From assembly GCA_017390225.1 (NCBI GenBank), contig JAFPCL010000048.1, positions 1 through 13,541 of the forward strand: DNA of 13,541 nt, written 5' to 3'. The stretch is from Clostridia bacterium. Its GTDB lineage: Bacteria > Bacillota > Clostridia > CAKSNL01 > HGM11501. Position numbers and translations under genes: made by a program. The notes beneath the pieces are model-generated. The model had not been told where the DNA came from, searched no databases, and saw nothing but the letters and a program-made list of their open reading frames with translations. Positions 1 through 7,766 of the stretch are shown here, one piece after another; positions within the stretch are counted from its first letter, which is position 1; each line of letters opens with the position of its first letter.

Positions 1-4
1 ATGA

Positions 5-31
5 CATTATCAAGGCTACGCCTTGATAATG
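5..31. repeat. Perfect 12-bp palindrome with 3-nt loop
   Basis: CATTATCAAGGC at 5-16 and GCCTTGATAATG at 20-31 are exact reverse complements around the loop TAC. No T-run follows, so it is not a standard terminator. Its form (short perfect arms, three-base loop) resembles the hairpin units at 7593-7982. It may be a solitary member of the same repeat class or the end of an array lying upstream of the window. Confidence 0.7.
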
Positions 32-52
32 TATTCAGTTCGTCCATTCTGC

Positions 53-91
53 ACTCTTTTTATCCATCCCCTACGAGGAATAAGAGTTTTT
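53..91 (+). terminator. Possible weak terminator of an upstream gene
   Basis: ACTCT (53-57) pairs with AGAGT (83-87). TATCC (61-65) pairs with GGAATA (77-82) with small bulges. A T-run (87-91) overlaps the foot of the stem. The stem is interrupted, so this is tentative. Otherwise bases 1-125 show no gene. Confidence 0.3.
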
Positions 92-128
92 AAACAGCTC
101 CTTTTTTATAAAAAGATAAATAAAAATG

Positions 129-157
129 TTGCTTTTTTTGTTAACTTGTGATACGAT
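129..157 (+). promoter_or_regulatory. Promoter of the large exported glycoside-hydrolase-like gene
   Basis: TTGCTT (129-134), a 17-base spacer and TACGAT (152-157). The -10 is extended by TG at 149-150 (TGATACGAT). Transcription would start near 164. That lies downstream of the upstream ATG at 126 and supports translation from 189. Confidence 0.5.
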
Positions 158-188
158 AAACATCATGAACAAAAAGGGGGCACAAAAA

Positions 189-3100
189 ATGAAGAGAAAG
201 ATTCTTTTTATCCTTTTGATTGCTACACTCGTGAGTGCCTGTTTTGGCATCGGTCATGCAAGAGATGTCATGAGCGACACGTGGGTGGCAGTTGATGATT
301 TAGGCAGAATCACGCCGATGAATGAGTCGGTAGGGAATCTGACGAACAGACAAGTCGGTATGTTTTATTTTGTCTGTCTGACCGGGGATGACGGGACATT
401 ATATGATACCACACGGCAATTCCGCAAAGGCGGCTATGCCGAGGTTATTGCCAATGTCCCCGAATCCAGCAGTTCGCACTATTGGAATGAACCGTATTTC
501 GGTTATTACCGCACGGGTGATCCCTGGGTTATTCGCAAGCATATGCAAATGCTGACCGACGCCGGTGTGGATTTTATTTTTATTGATGTTTCCAATGCGT
601 TTATTTATACAGAAGACGTGACGACCATTCTCGACACCATGCTTCTCATGCAGAATCAGGAGCATGATGTTCCGAAGGTGTGCTTTTTGACCGGTGACGA
701 TGTGGATCGCTGTGCAGGAACCGTCGGCAATCTGTATAATGCGTTTTATTCCAAGAACCAATATAAAGACCTGTGGTTTCAGTGGGAAGGAAAGCCCCTC
801 ATTTTGGCGAATATGACGGAAGTTGATTCCGACCTTGTACCATTATTCACCGCACGTCGCAGCTGGGCATGGAATTCTTTCACCAACGGCGGCAATGCCC
901 GTTGGCCGTGGATTGCCGAATATCCGCAGGTTCCCGGTAAAGGCGGAAATGGTGCTACGGAGCAGGTTTCCGTTGCTTGCGGATTCCATGCAAGCTTAAG
1001 CCGCGGCAGAAGTTATAGTAATGGCAAGCAACCGGACAACGGTGCCAAAGACTTTGGTTATTCTTTGGGCACTTCGGGACTGGGCATTGCTTATGAAGAA
1101 CAATGGAAGCGTGCACACAGCGTCAAGCCGCCTCTTGTCATGATTACCGGGTGGAATGAATGGCAGGCAGGTTGTCAGTTCGGTGCAACGGGAGAAACCA
1201 TCTGTAACACATGGTACAGCGGTATAGAATTCCCGTATTCTTATGTTGACTGCTTCTCCAACGAGTTCAGCCGTGACATCGAGCCTTGCCGCAACGATTT
1301 TAAGGATAATTATTACTGGCAAACGGTTTCCAATATCAGAAAATATAAAGGTGCTCGTGCCGTGCCTGCCGCATCTGCAGAAGTTACCATCGACACGGCA
1401 GGTGATCTCAGTCAGTGGAAGAGCGTTGCTCCGACTTATCTGGACGACGTGTATGACGTTACACACCGTGATCACCGTATGTTTTCTCAGAAAGATCCCG
1501 ATCGCGAACAGGATGATTTCTATTATGAAAAAGGCGGTCTTGGCTATTACCGCAATACCACGGGCAGAAACGATATTGATGAGATGAAGGTTGCCCGTGA
1601 CAACACTTATGTGTATTTCTATGTGAAATGCCGTGGTGATATTACGGCACCCGACGGCTCCAACTGGCTGACACTGTTTGTCAACACCGACGGCAATTAC
1701 GGCAATGGTTGGCTGGGCTATGACTACATGATCAATCGCAGTATCGATACGCAGAACATGACCGGCTATGTGGAAAAGAGCATGGGCGGCTGGGAATGGA
1801 GCTATGTGGGCGAAGTGGATCTTCAGCTTGACGGGCAGTATCTGACATTTGGTGTTCCTCGTGAAATGATGCAGCTGAGTGCCGGTACGACCTATACTTT
1901 GGATTTCAAGTGGGCAGACAATCTTCCTTTCACGGATGAAACTTGCGATCCCATGTGGTTCTATGACATGGGCGATACCGCACCCAACGAGCGCTTCAAC
2001 TATCGCTACAAGGCGTCTTTCTCCGCCATGAGCTCCGTGCCTGTGGATATGCCGCTGATTTCTTTGGATACCAAAGTGCATCCCAACCCGGCAGAATATT
2101 TAAAATCCTGGCTGGGGGTTACTTCCGTGACGTTTACAACCAAGCAAAAGCGCGGTAATGTGGATGCTGACGGCACATATACGCCTTATGATGTGATTGG
2201 TGCTTCCTATGACCGATTGAACTATATCGGCTATAACGGCACAAAAGCAACGTATCGCGGCACTGTGATTATCAATACCGAGAAAAATGCAAATATAATT
2301 CATGTCAAGGAAGCGAAAAAGCAGGAACTGATTGTTAACCATGACACGAAGGAAGCGACTTTGTTTGTGGGCTATGATGATCCGGTTTGGGATATTACGT
2401 TGGAAAACATGACGAAGGGCAAAGTCGCAATTAGCGGCACACCGGTGGATGGAAAGAATATGTTCAGCTTCTTCAATCAAAAGACGGCGGCAAAGCTGAC
2501 CTACGAAAGAGACGGCGAAACGCTTGTTTATGCTCTTTGGGTGAAAAAAGAAGATGCACCGGAGCAGATTCAGGATACCTCGGTTTTGTATGTGGGTGAC
2601 ACGTTGCCCGGCAGCAGCACTCTTTGGAAACACACACAAAGCAGTCCCTTGAAGGTCAATGCCATTGCAGCGCTGAATGATGTTTCGGCACTTACCACCG
2701 ACATACACGGCAACTGCACCTTTGGTCTGAAAGAACCCTACAGTGAGTATCCGTATGTTTTTAAATATCGTATATTCGATGCATCCGTTGATACAAATGT
2801 GACACGCCATATTGCCTATACCAATATAAGAAGCTATAAAAACGACCAGTTCGTCACGGACTTTGCCGGCATTTGGTTTGGCGTTTTAGGCGATAAGATG
2901 TGCCTTTTAAAGAGCAACACTTCCTTTGACTATATGTCCGACTTTGCTGTGGCACAATTGCCGGAAGGCATTGATGCTCGCAAGGATTTCGTGGATGTGC
3001 ACGTGCTGGATAAAAAGACGGAAGTTACGATTTCCGTATTGGATGCCAATGGTAAAATTTATCCCTTGTTCACTCTCTACAACATCGGTACTTCCAATTA

Positions 3101-5048
3101 CACCTATAAAAACAATGTCACCGGCGAAGTCGGCACGGCAAAGGTAAAAGCCGGCTCCATCAAAACCAACGGCTACATGAGCTTCTTCCACCATGCAGGA
3201 CCGGAATACTACTGGAGAAATATCTCTGTAGGACCGGAGTTCAAACCGATTCCGCTGGAAATGAAGTCTTTGGCATTTTTAGATGCAACAAGCCTTAGTG
3301 AAATCTCAAGCTATGTGACCATTGATAACGAAAATCGCACCATTGAAGCTGTTTTCAATGAGGATGCATCTCTTTCTAAGGTCTGGGCGGCACCCGTGAT
3401 GTCCATCAACGGATTCCGTGTGATGATTGGCGGCAAGAACGTGGCATCGCTGACACATAACTTGACGGCGGCATCTTATAAGGTGCTTGCCATCGGCGGT
3501 GGTGCAACCATGAACTATACGCTCAACATCGTTCGGCAGAATGCACCGAAAATTGCATTTGCCAATGCAGATAGTGTTGCAAAATTCGATGCTGTCAATA
3601 AAGAAATTACGGTATCTTTTGCTTCAGATGTTGTTCCTGTAGATTTGCAATTTGAACTTCCCAAGGAAGGAAAAATGACGGTTGACGGATTAAATCCCAA
3701 ATTCAATGTGTTTGATTTGCGCGATACCTCCAAAACACACACCGTTGTATATTCCGTCGGAGAAACGCAGAACACCTACACCTTGAAAATCGTTCGTGCG
3801 GCAATGCCCGAAAAAGCCACGAACACCGAAAACGTCTTTGCAGGAAATACACTTCCCGGCGATAATGATTTGTGGACCCTCACGCAAGGGGCAAATGACG
3901 TTGAAATCGGAACGGCACACGGAAGTGCGGTTTTTGCCCCCAAGAGAAACTACAACAGCGTGTTGGGAACAAAAGATACGGTGGCAAAAGAATTTATCTT
4001 TGAATATGATTATGCTACACAAGCGCCGGATCATTCTGTCATCAATATGGTATTTACCAACATCCGCGGCAGTTCCAATTCGGACTACATCACCAGCTTC
4101 TACGGCATTTGGTTTGGTGTTGTGAAGGATCGTATGTATTTGATGACCGCCCCGCGTGATACCGAACGTCAGTATCTGAATGAAATTGCCTACAGCTGGG
4201 CAACGGTTCCCAACGGTGTGGATGCTAATACTGCATTTTCCCGCGTGCGCGTGGTGGATCGCGGCGAATCCATCAGCTTGTATGTTAGAAACGCCAGCGG
4301 AAAATTTGTGGAAATTTTCAAGCTGACGGATATTACGGGCACCAACTTCCACTATGAAAACAAAATCACCGGCGTCGAAGGCACGGGCTTCTCTCGCGGC
4401 AACTCCATTGTAAGCCCCGGCTATATCAGCTTCTTCCATCATGGCGAAAGTGTATGGTATATCAAGGATATCCGCTACTATAATTCCGCCAATGAAGATA
4501 AAGAAAACGGACTTTCCTCCGTTACACTTTCCGATAGCCAAAGCGGCGAAGTCGTGTCCTTGGGTTGTGAGATCAACAGCACCGTGAAGCCTTTTACCGC
4601 AAAGGTTTATGTGCCGGAAGGAATGGATGTTTCTGCACTGAAGTTAGAAGCAGAAGGTGCAATTGCAGGGGCAAGCATTTCCGGAAACGGCACGGTGATG
4701 AACTTTACGACACCGCAGACCGTGACATATGCTTTGGCAGGAGAAACGATGGAATACATCGTTTCGGTCGAGTCTGTGTCTCCCGATATGTCGGAAAATC
4801 GCAAGGTCAGCGCTGTCAATCTTTCGAATAAAGCGGTGCAAGCACCGATGATGATTGCCTACTACGATGCAGACGGAAGACTTCTGTCTTGCGAGGTCGG
4901 CACATACAATATGCAGGCTTTCACTTCTGTTGTTGCGGCGCCTGTGAATAAATATTGTCCCGAGGGAGCTGAAAGCGCCAAGCTGATGATTTTAAGTGAT
5001 GAAATCGGCTCTATTGCACCGATGACTTTATTTGTTGATTTTAATTAA
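189..5048 (+). CDS. Exported multi-domain glycoside hydrolase-like protein (GH99/GH71-like barrel, CBM9-like module, beta-sandwich repeats)
   Basis: A 1619-residue protein read from the ATG at 189, which has a GGGGG-type ribosome site 9 bases upstream. In-frame ATGs at 126 and 165 lie before or at the predicted transcript start. Residues 1-24 form a signal peptide: KRK, a hydrophobic run, then the lipobox-like V-S-A-C18. A signal-peptidase I site after G-H-A24 is the alternative. Residues ~26-395 resemble GH99/GH71-like (WbsX-like) TIM-barrels. They carry FIFIDVSNA (D133) and the motif ITGWNEWQAG (W322-N-E324-W), where such families place acidic catalytic residues. Residues ~398-612 resemble a CBM9-like carbohydrate-binding module. 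After it come several small beta-sandwiches, each ending in a strand like Y-T-L-x-I-V-R (about 786, 1116, 1203, 1528), and two copies of a ~218-residue module (798-1018 and 1215-1433). Residues ~1540-1619 resemble a small C-terminal domain seen in clostridial surface proteins. I see no LPXTG, SLH or dockerin anchor. The likely role is binding and cleavage of a glycan outside the cell. Substrate and exact GH family are unknown. Confidence 0.8.
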   Translation: MKRKILFILLIATLVSACFGIGHARDVMSDTWVAVDDLGRITPMNESVGNLTNRQVGMFYFVCLTGDDGTLYDTTRQFRKGGYAEVIANVPESSSSHYWNEPYFGYYRTGDPWVIRKHMQMLTDAGVDFIFIDVSNAFIYTEDVTTILDTMLLMQNQEHDVPKVCFLTGDDVDRCAGTVGNLYNAFYSKNQYKDLWFQWEGKPLILANMTEVDSDLVPLFTARRSWAWNSFTNGGNARWPWIAEYPQVPGKGGNGATEQVSVACGFHASLSRGRSYSNGKQPDNGAKDFGYSLGTSGLGIAYEEQWKRAHSVKPPLVMITGWNEWQAGCQFGATGETICNTWYSGIEFPYSYVDCFSNEFSRDIEPCRNDFKDNYYWQTVSNIRKYKGARAVPAASAEVTIDTAGDLSQWKSVAPTYLDDVYDVTHRDHRMFSQKDPDREQDDFYYEKGGLGYYRNTTGRNDIDEMKVARDNTYVYFYVKCRGDITAPDGSNWLTLFVNTDGNYGNGWLGYDYMINRSIDTQNMTGYVEKSMGGWEWSYVGEVDLQLDGQYLTFGVPREMMQLSAGTTYTLDFKWADNLPFTDETCDPMWFYDMGDTAPNERFNYRYKASFSAMSSVPVDMPLISLDTKVHPNPAEYLKSWLGVTSVTFTTKQKRGNVDADGTYTPYDVIGASYDRLNYIGYNGTKATYRGTVIINTEKNANIIHVKEAKKQELIVNHDTKEATLFVGYDDPVWDITLENMTKGKVAISGTPVDGKNMFSFFNQKTAAKLTYERDGETLVYALWVKKEDAPEQIQDTSVLYVGDTLPGSSTLWKHTQSSPLKVNAIAALNDVSALTTDIHGNCTFGLKEPYSEYPYVFKYRIFDASVDTNVTRHIAYTNIRSYKNDQFVTDFAGIWFGVLGDKMCLLKSNTSFDYMSDFAVAQLPEGIDARKDFVDVHVLDKKTEVTISVLDANGKIYPLFTLYNIGTSNYTYKNNVTGEVGTAKVKAGSIKTNGYMSFFHHAGPEYYWRNISVGPEFKPIPLEMKSLAFLDATSLSEISSYVTIDNENRTIEAVFNEDASLSKVWAAPVMSINGFRVMIGGKNVASLTHNLTAASYKVLAIGGGATMNYTLNIVRQNAPKIAFANADSVAKFDAVNKEITVSFASDVVPVDLQFELPKEGKMTVDGLNPKFNVFDLRDTSKTHTVVYSVGETQNTYTLKIVRAAMPEKATNTENVFAGNTLPGDNDLWTLTQGANDVEIGTAHGSAVFAPKRNYNSVLGTKDTVAKEFIFEYDYATQAPDHSVINMVFTNIRGSSNSDYITSFYGIWFGVVKDRMYLMTAPRDTERQYLNEIAYSWATVPNGVDANTAFSRVRVVDRGESISLYVRNASGKFVEIFKLTDITGTNFHYENKITGVEGTGFSRGNSIVSPGYISFFHHGESVWYIKDIRYYNSANEDKENGLSSVTLSDSQSGEVVSLGCEINSTVKPFTAKVYVPEGMDVSALKLEAEGAIAGASISGNGTVMNFTTPQTVTYALAGETMEYIVSVESVSPDMSENRKVSAVNLSNKAVQAPMMIAYYDADGRLLSCEVGTYNMQAFTSVVAAPVNKYCPEGAESAKLMILSDEIGSIAPMTLFVDFN
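2580..3242 (+). other. First copy of an internal ~218-residue module
   Basis: Encodes residues ~798-1018. It opens with V-L-Y-V-G-D-T-L-P-G, has F-A-G-I-W-F-G-V-L in the middle and ends G-Y-M-S-F-F-H-H followed by Y-W-R-N-I. The second copy at 3831-4488 shares all these landmarks in the same order. Predominantly beta content and the FFHH ending suggest a concanavalin/laminin-G-like jellyroll. That fold is an inference. Confidence 0.65.
3831..4488 (+). other. Second copy of the internal ~218-residue module
   Basis: Encodes residues ~1215-1433. It opens V-F-A-G-N-T-L-P-G, contains Y-G-I-W-F-G-V-V and ends G-Y-I-S-F-F-H-H followed by W-Y-I-K-D-I. Identity to the first copy is concentrated at these landmarks and low between them, so the duplication is old. 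Confidence 0.65.
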
Positions 5049-5051
5049 ACG

Positions 5052-5089
5052 AAAATCCGTCTTCTGTTTTTGGCAGAGGGCGGATTTTT
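5052..5089 (+). terminator. Rho-independent terminator after the large exported gene
   Basis: AAAATCCGTCTTCTG (5052-5066) pairs with CAGAGGGCGGATTTT (5074-5088). The 15-bp stem has two G-T wobbles and a 7-base loop, and T-rich sequence lies at its 3' side. It starts 3 bases after the stop codon and separates this gene from the heparinase-like gene. Confidence 0.85.
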
Positions 5090-5097
5090 AATAAGAA

Positions 5098-5127
5098 TTG
5101 CAATAAAATTGCAAGGATTTGCAAGGA
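5098..5127. promoter_or_regulatory. Three phased TTGCAA boxes, candidate operator
   Basis: The palindromic hexamer TTGCAA occurs at 5098, 5109 and 5119, spaced 11 and 10 bases, on one face of the helix. The last two are part of a longer direct repeat, TTGCAAGGA. The next step of 10 lands on TTGACA at 5129, a candidate -35 element. A transcription factor could bind here, but none is encoded in the window. Confidence 0.4.
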
Positions 5128-5128
5128 A

Positions 5129-5158
5129 TTGACAAGAAAATGTGCTATAATTTAATAT
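5129..5158 (+). promoter_or_regulatory. Promoter of the heparinase-like gene
   Basis: Two overlapping readings are possible. One is TTGACA (5129-5134), an 18-base spacer and TAATAT (5153-5158). The other is an extended -10, TGCTATAAT (5143-5151), without a good -35. Either gives a short leader of about 20-30 bases. Confidence 0.65.
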
Positions 5159-5185
5159 AGAAAACATAAGAAAGCAGGGGAGAAT

Positions 5186-6907
5186 ATGAAACATTATTAT
5201 GGCGTAGATCCCGAGGTCAAAAAAGAGAAATTAAAGAACAGCGAAGCTTTAAAACCATTTTTGGAAGATATAATTGCACAGGCGGACACAGCCATCTGCG
5301 AGGACAGCATAGCTTTTAAAATGAGCGAATACATGATGTTTTTCGATAGCGGCAATCGGAATATTTATGAAAAAAAGTATTTCGGACGCAGACAAAAGTG
5401 CTTCTTTATTTTTATCGCTTATTGGCTGACGGGTGACGAAAAGTATAAGACACCCCTGGTTGATTATATCAACTATATCTGTGATGAATTTTCCTGGTGC
5501 TTGCCGGCACACAGCGAGCTTCCGCAGCAGATGAACGAAGCCGTGGTGGAGCATGTGGATTTGTTTCAAGCGGAAACGGCACGGTTTTTGGCGGAAATTT
5601 ATATGTGCGTGGGAGATACGCTTCCGGATTATGTGGTTGACCGTATGCACCTGGAGGTGCGCCGCAGAATATTTGCCTCTTTCAAAAAGGGAAAACGATA
5701 CGGCTGGGAGGATTGGTGCATGAACTGGGCAACGGTTTGTGCCGCCGGCTGTGTGGTCGCCGCTTTGTATTTCGGTGATGAAGAGGAACAGAAAATGCTG
5801 ATTCCTCGGCTCAATGCTTGCCTCGATCACTACCTGTTGGGCATCGGGGAAGACGGGTGCTGCAAGGAAGGGATTTCTTACTGGACCTATGGGTTTAGCC
5901 ATTTCTGTATACAAGCAGAAGCGCTTCGCGTATACACAGATGGAGAAGTGGACTACTTCACGCATCCGAAAGTAGAAAAGCTGGCAAAGTTTTTGCAGAA
6001 GGTTCGCCTGGCAGAAAATAAAGTGGTCTGCTTTGCCGACGGCTTTGAGCATTTCACTTATCGCATGGGCTTTCAATGCTTTCTGAAGCATAAATACCCC
6101 GAAGTGATGTTGCCTTCACTAAAATATGGTACATATAAAGGAAACGTCCATTCTGCCTTTGACTTTTTGTGGTTTGATGAAAACTACAAAGAGGATGCGC
6201 CTGTTTATGAAACAGAAATTTTTGAAGACAGCCAGTGGTTTATCAAAAAGACACCGAGATACAGTTTGGCGGCAAAGGGCGGCCGCAACGACGAACCGCA
6301 CAATCATAATGATATCGGCAGTTTCATGATTACGGTGGGGGATGAAACTTTCATGGCGGATTTGGGACGCGGAGAATACACACGGCAGAATTTCACCCCG
6401 TCCATTCGCTACACCCTTCTGCAAAACGGCTCACACGGGCACAGCGTACCAATCATTAACGGAGCGTATCAGCCGGAGGGCGGCACATTCTGTGCAGAAA
6501 ACGTAGAATTTTCCGAAAACGGCTTTTCTTTGCAAATGGAAAAAGCCTATCCCGTGGGCTTGATTGACGGTATTCACCGCCAGTTTACCTGCACGACTGA
6601 CCGTGTGGTTTTAACCGATACGTTTACGCCTTCTGCAAACACCACTTCTATTGTGGAGCGACTCATGACAAAAATTGAGCCGAAGGTGGAAGAAGGCATG
6701 ATTGATTTGGGTGTCGGAAAAATTCTTTTCGATGCTTCGAAATATGAAATAAAAGTCAACCCTGTGTCCTTTGACAGCGTGACGATCAATGCATCTTATA
6801 AAGAGCACAATGCCCGAGATATCGCGGTGCCGACAACGGTGTATCAGCTGGACTTTGAAGCGAAGGATAGAAATGAAACGGTATTTGTGTTTGAATTTGT
6901 GATTTGA
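5186..6907 (+). CDS. Heparinase II/III family protein (putative polysaccharide lyase), cytoplasmic
   Basis: A 573-residue protein starting at an ATG just after AGGGGAG (5176-5182). Residues ~40-330 are helix-rich with many aromatic residues, as expected of the alpha/alpha-toroid of heparinase II/III-type lyases. Residues ~345-573 are beta-rich. The hallmark segment K-G-G-R-N-D-E-P-H-N-H-N-D-I-G-S-F (H372, H374, D376) matches the conserved histidine motif of the heparinase II/III C-terminal sheet domain, where metal or substrate binding has been described in relatives. There is no signal peptide or membrane segment, so it should act on imported oligosaccharides in the cytoplasm. Family members cleave uronic-acid glycans by beta-elimination, but some characterised relatives act on other sugars, so the substrate is open. 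It lies 137 bases after the exported hydrolase-like gene, with its own promoter. The two may serve the same glycan. Confidence 0.8.
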   Translation: MKHYYGVDPEVKKEKLKNSEALKPFLEDIIAQADTAICEDSIAFKMSEYMMFFDSGNRNIYEKKYFGRRQKCFFIFIAYWLTGDEKYKTPLVDYINYICDEFSWCLPAHSELPQQMNEAVVEHVDLFQAETARFLAEIYMCVGDTLPDYVVDRMHLEVRRRIFASFKKGKRYGWEDWCMNWATVCAAGCVVAALYFGDEEEQKMLIPRLNACLDHYLLGIGEDGCCKEGISYWTYGFSHFCIQAEALRVYTDGEVDYFTHPKVEKLAKFLQKVRLAENKVVCFADGFEHFTYRMGFQCFLKHKYPEVMLPSLKYGTYKGNVHSAFDFLWFDENYKEDAPVYETEIFEDSQWFIKKTPRYSLAAKGGRNDEPHNHNDIGSFMITVGDETFMADLGRGEYTRQNFTPSIRYTLLQNGSHGHSVPIINGAYQPEGGTFCAENVEFSENGFSLQMEKAYPVGLIDGIHRQFTCTTDRVVLTDTFTPSANTTSIVERLMTKIEPKVEEGMIDLGVGKILFDASKYEIKVNPVSFDSVTINASYKEHNARDIAVPTTVYQLDFEAKDRNETVFVFEFVI

Positions 6908-6931
6908 TAGAATAAATGTGCAATTTTGATG

Positions 6932-6977
6932 CCTCACAGATTGCCCGGTGTTTATACGGATTTGAGAGGTTTCTTTA
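6932..6977 (+). terminator. Possible weak terminator after the heparinase-like gene
   Basis: CCTCACAGATTGCCCG (6932-6947) and CGGATTTGAGAGG (6957-6969) form an imperfect stem (CCG:CGG and CCTC:GAGG with mismatches between), followed by TTTCTTT. Only suggestive. The rest of 6908-7054 shows no clear promoter or gene. Confidence 0.3.
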
Positions 6978-7054
6978 GATTTGAAATTAGGTAGATGCCT
7001 AACAACAGTTTGGTTCTCCGATGCATGGGGCAATTTCTTGAAGTAGGTGATACA

Positions 7055-7525
7055 ATGATTGTAAAATATGACGAATATAAGACGATAGATGAAAACACTA
7101 ATTTGATCCTAACAGGAATGGCTAACTATAATTTTTCCTTATTGGATGAGCAGGAATTAGTAACATTAGCCGATAGTTTATTTAAGCTTTTTAAGGGGAA
7201 TTTTGAAAATAGCAACTATTCTGTTATGGAAGAAGTTTCAAATTATTGTAAAGCAGTTGTTGAAAGTTGTGTTAACAGGAAACTTTATACGGATGTATAT
7301 TGCGGAGAAACAATAATTGATATTGCTTGTTTTGTTTTTGAACAGATGTATATGTACAAAGATAAGGTGTTGTGTTTAAAAGCAATCATACATTCTAACG
7401 GGGTTGATAAAACATTAAAAATAAGGGCTTTAGAAGAAATCCTGTGTCCGGAACCCGAAGTGCAGTCATTAATCAGCAATGAGGTTGAGGAGTTTTCTCT
7501 GATGTTGCAGCAACTTACTAATTAA
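7055..7525 (+). CDS. AT-rich orphan gene, hypothetical protein (156 aa)
   Basis: I do not recognise this protein. The start at 7055 is preferred because AGGTG lies 8-10 bases upstream. Longer in-frame starts at 6995 and 7025 lack a ribosome site and would add 20 or 10 residues. The product is acidic and probably mostly helical, with several cysteines, and has no signal peptide or obvious catalytic motif. Base composition sets it apart: three hand-counted lines (7081-7260) contain 55 G+C in 180, about 31%, whereas lines from the flanking genes count 52% and 60%. Codons such as ATA, TTA and AGG are used freely, unlike its neighbours. It stands between the heparinase-like gene and a hairpin-repeat island next to tRNA genes, which fits recent acquisition. 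Small helical proteins of this kind can be immunity proteins, but no toxin gene is adjacent, so that is only a guess. Confidence 0.65.
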   Translation: MIVKYDEYKTIDENTNLILTGMANYNFSLLDEQELVTLADSLFKLFKGNFENSNYSVMEEVSNYCKAVVESCVNRKLYTDVYCGETIIDIACFVFEQMYMYKDKVLCLKAIIHSNGVDKTLKIRALEEILCPEPEVQSLISNEVEEFSLMLQQLTN

Positions 7526-7535
7526 AAGTTTGCGG

Positions 7536-7549
7536 CACTCTTCGGAGTG
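7536..7549 (+). other. C(UUCG)G hairpin just after the orphan gene
   Basis: CACTC (7536-7540), TTCG, GAGTG (7545-7549). The transcript would form a 5-bp stem capped by the very stable UUCG tetraloop, 10 bases after the stop codon. No T-run follows, so it is more likely a 3'-end stabiliser or the first unit of the hairpin island than a terminator. Confidence 0.5.
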
Positions 7550-7592
7550 TGGATAGATATCACAAAACAGTAAGCATTGTTACATATTATTA

Positions 7593-7766
7593 GGCGAAGC
7601 AGTTTCGTTGGAAAAGACTGTCGGCATATGAGAAAATGAAGTATTTGCCTGACGGCAAAAATGATGCGGCGGCGATGCCGCCATGATGTAAATCCGCTTT
7701 GCGGATTTATGAAGCGAAGCGTTCTATGTGCCGCAAGGCACGCATCATAAGCGAAGCGACATCGTT
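7593..7766. repeat. Hairpin-repeat module 1 (174 bp)
   Basis: Bases 7593-7666 match 7767-7840 at 62 of 74 positions with no gap. Within it, TTTGCC-TGAC-GGCAAA (7644-7659) is a hairpin. After an ATGATG spacer (7661) comes GGCGGC-GAT-GCCGCC (7668-7682). After a second ATGATG (7683) comes the perfect TAAATCCGC-TTT-GCGGATTTA (7689-7709). Then follow GCGAAGC (7714-7720), GTGCC-GCAA-GGCAC (7728-7741), CATCAT (7743-7748) and GCGAAGC (7751-7757). Another GCGAAGC lies at 7594-7600. The module is non-coding. Confidence 0.75.

Noticed and set aside
126..188. Upstream start codons for the large exported protein (126, 165)
   Set aside because: The ATG at 126 precedes the predicted transcript start (~164) and the one at 165 leaves no room for a ribosome site. 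The ATG at 189 has a good site and begins directly with a proper signal peptide.
6995..7054. Longer N-terminus for the AT-rich orphan protein
   Set aside because: No ribosome site precedes 6995 or 7025, whereas AGGTG sits properly before 7055.
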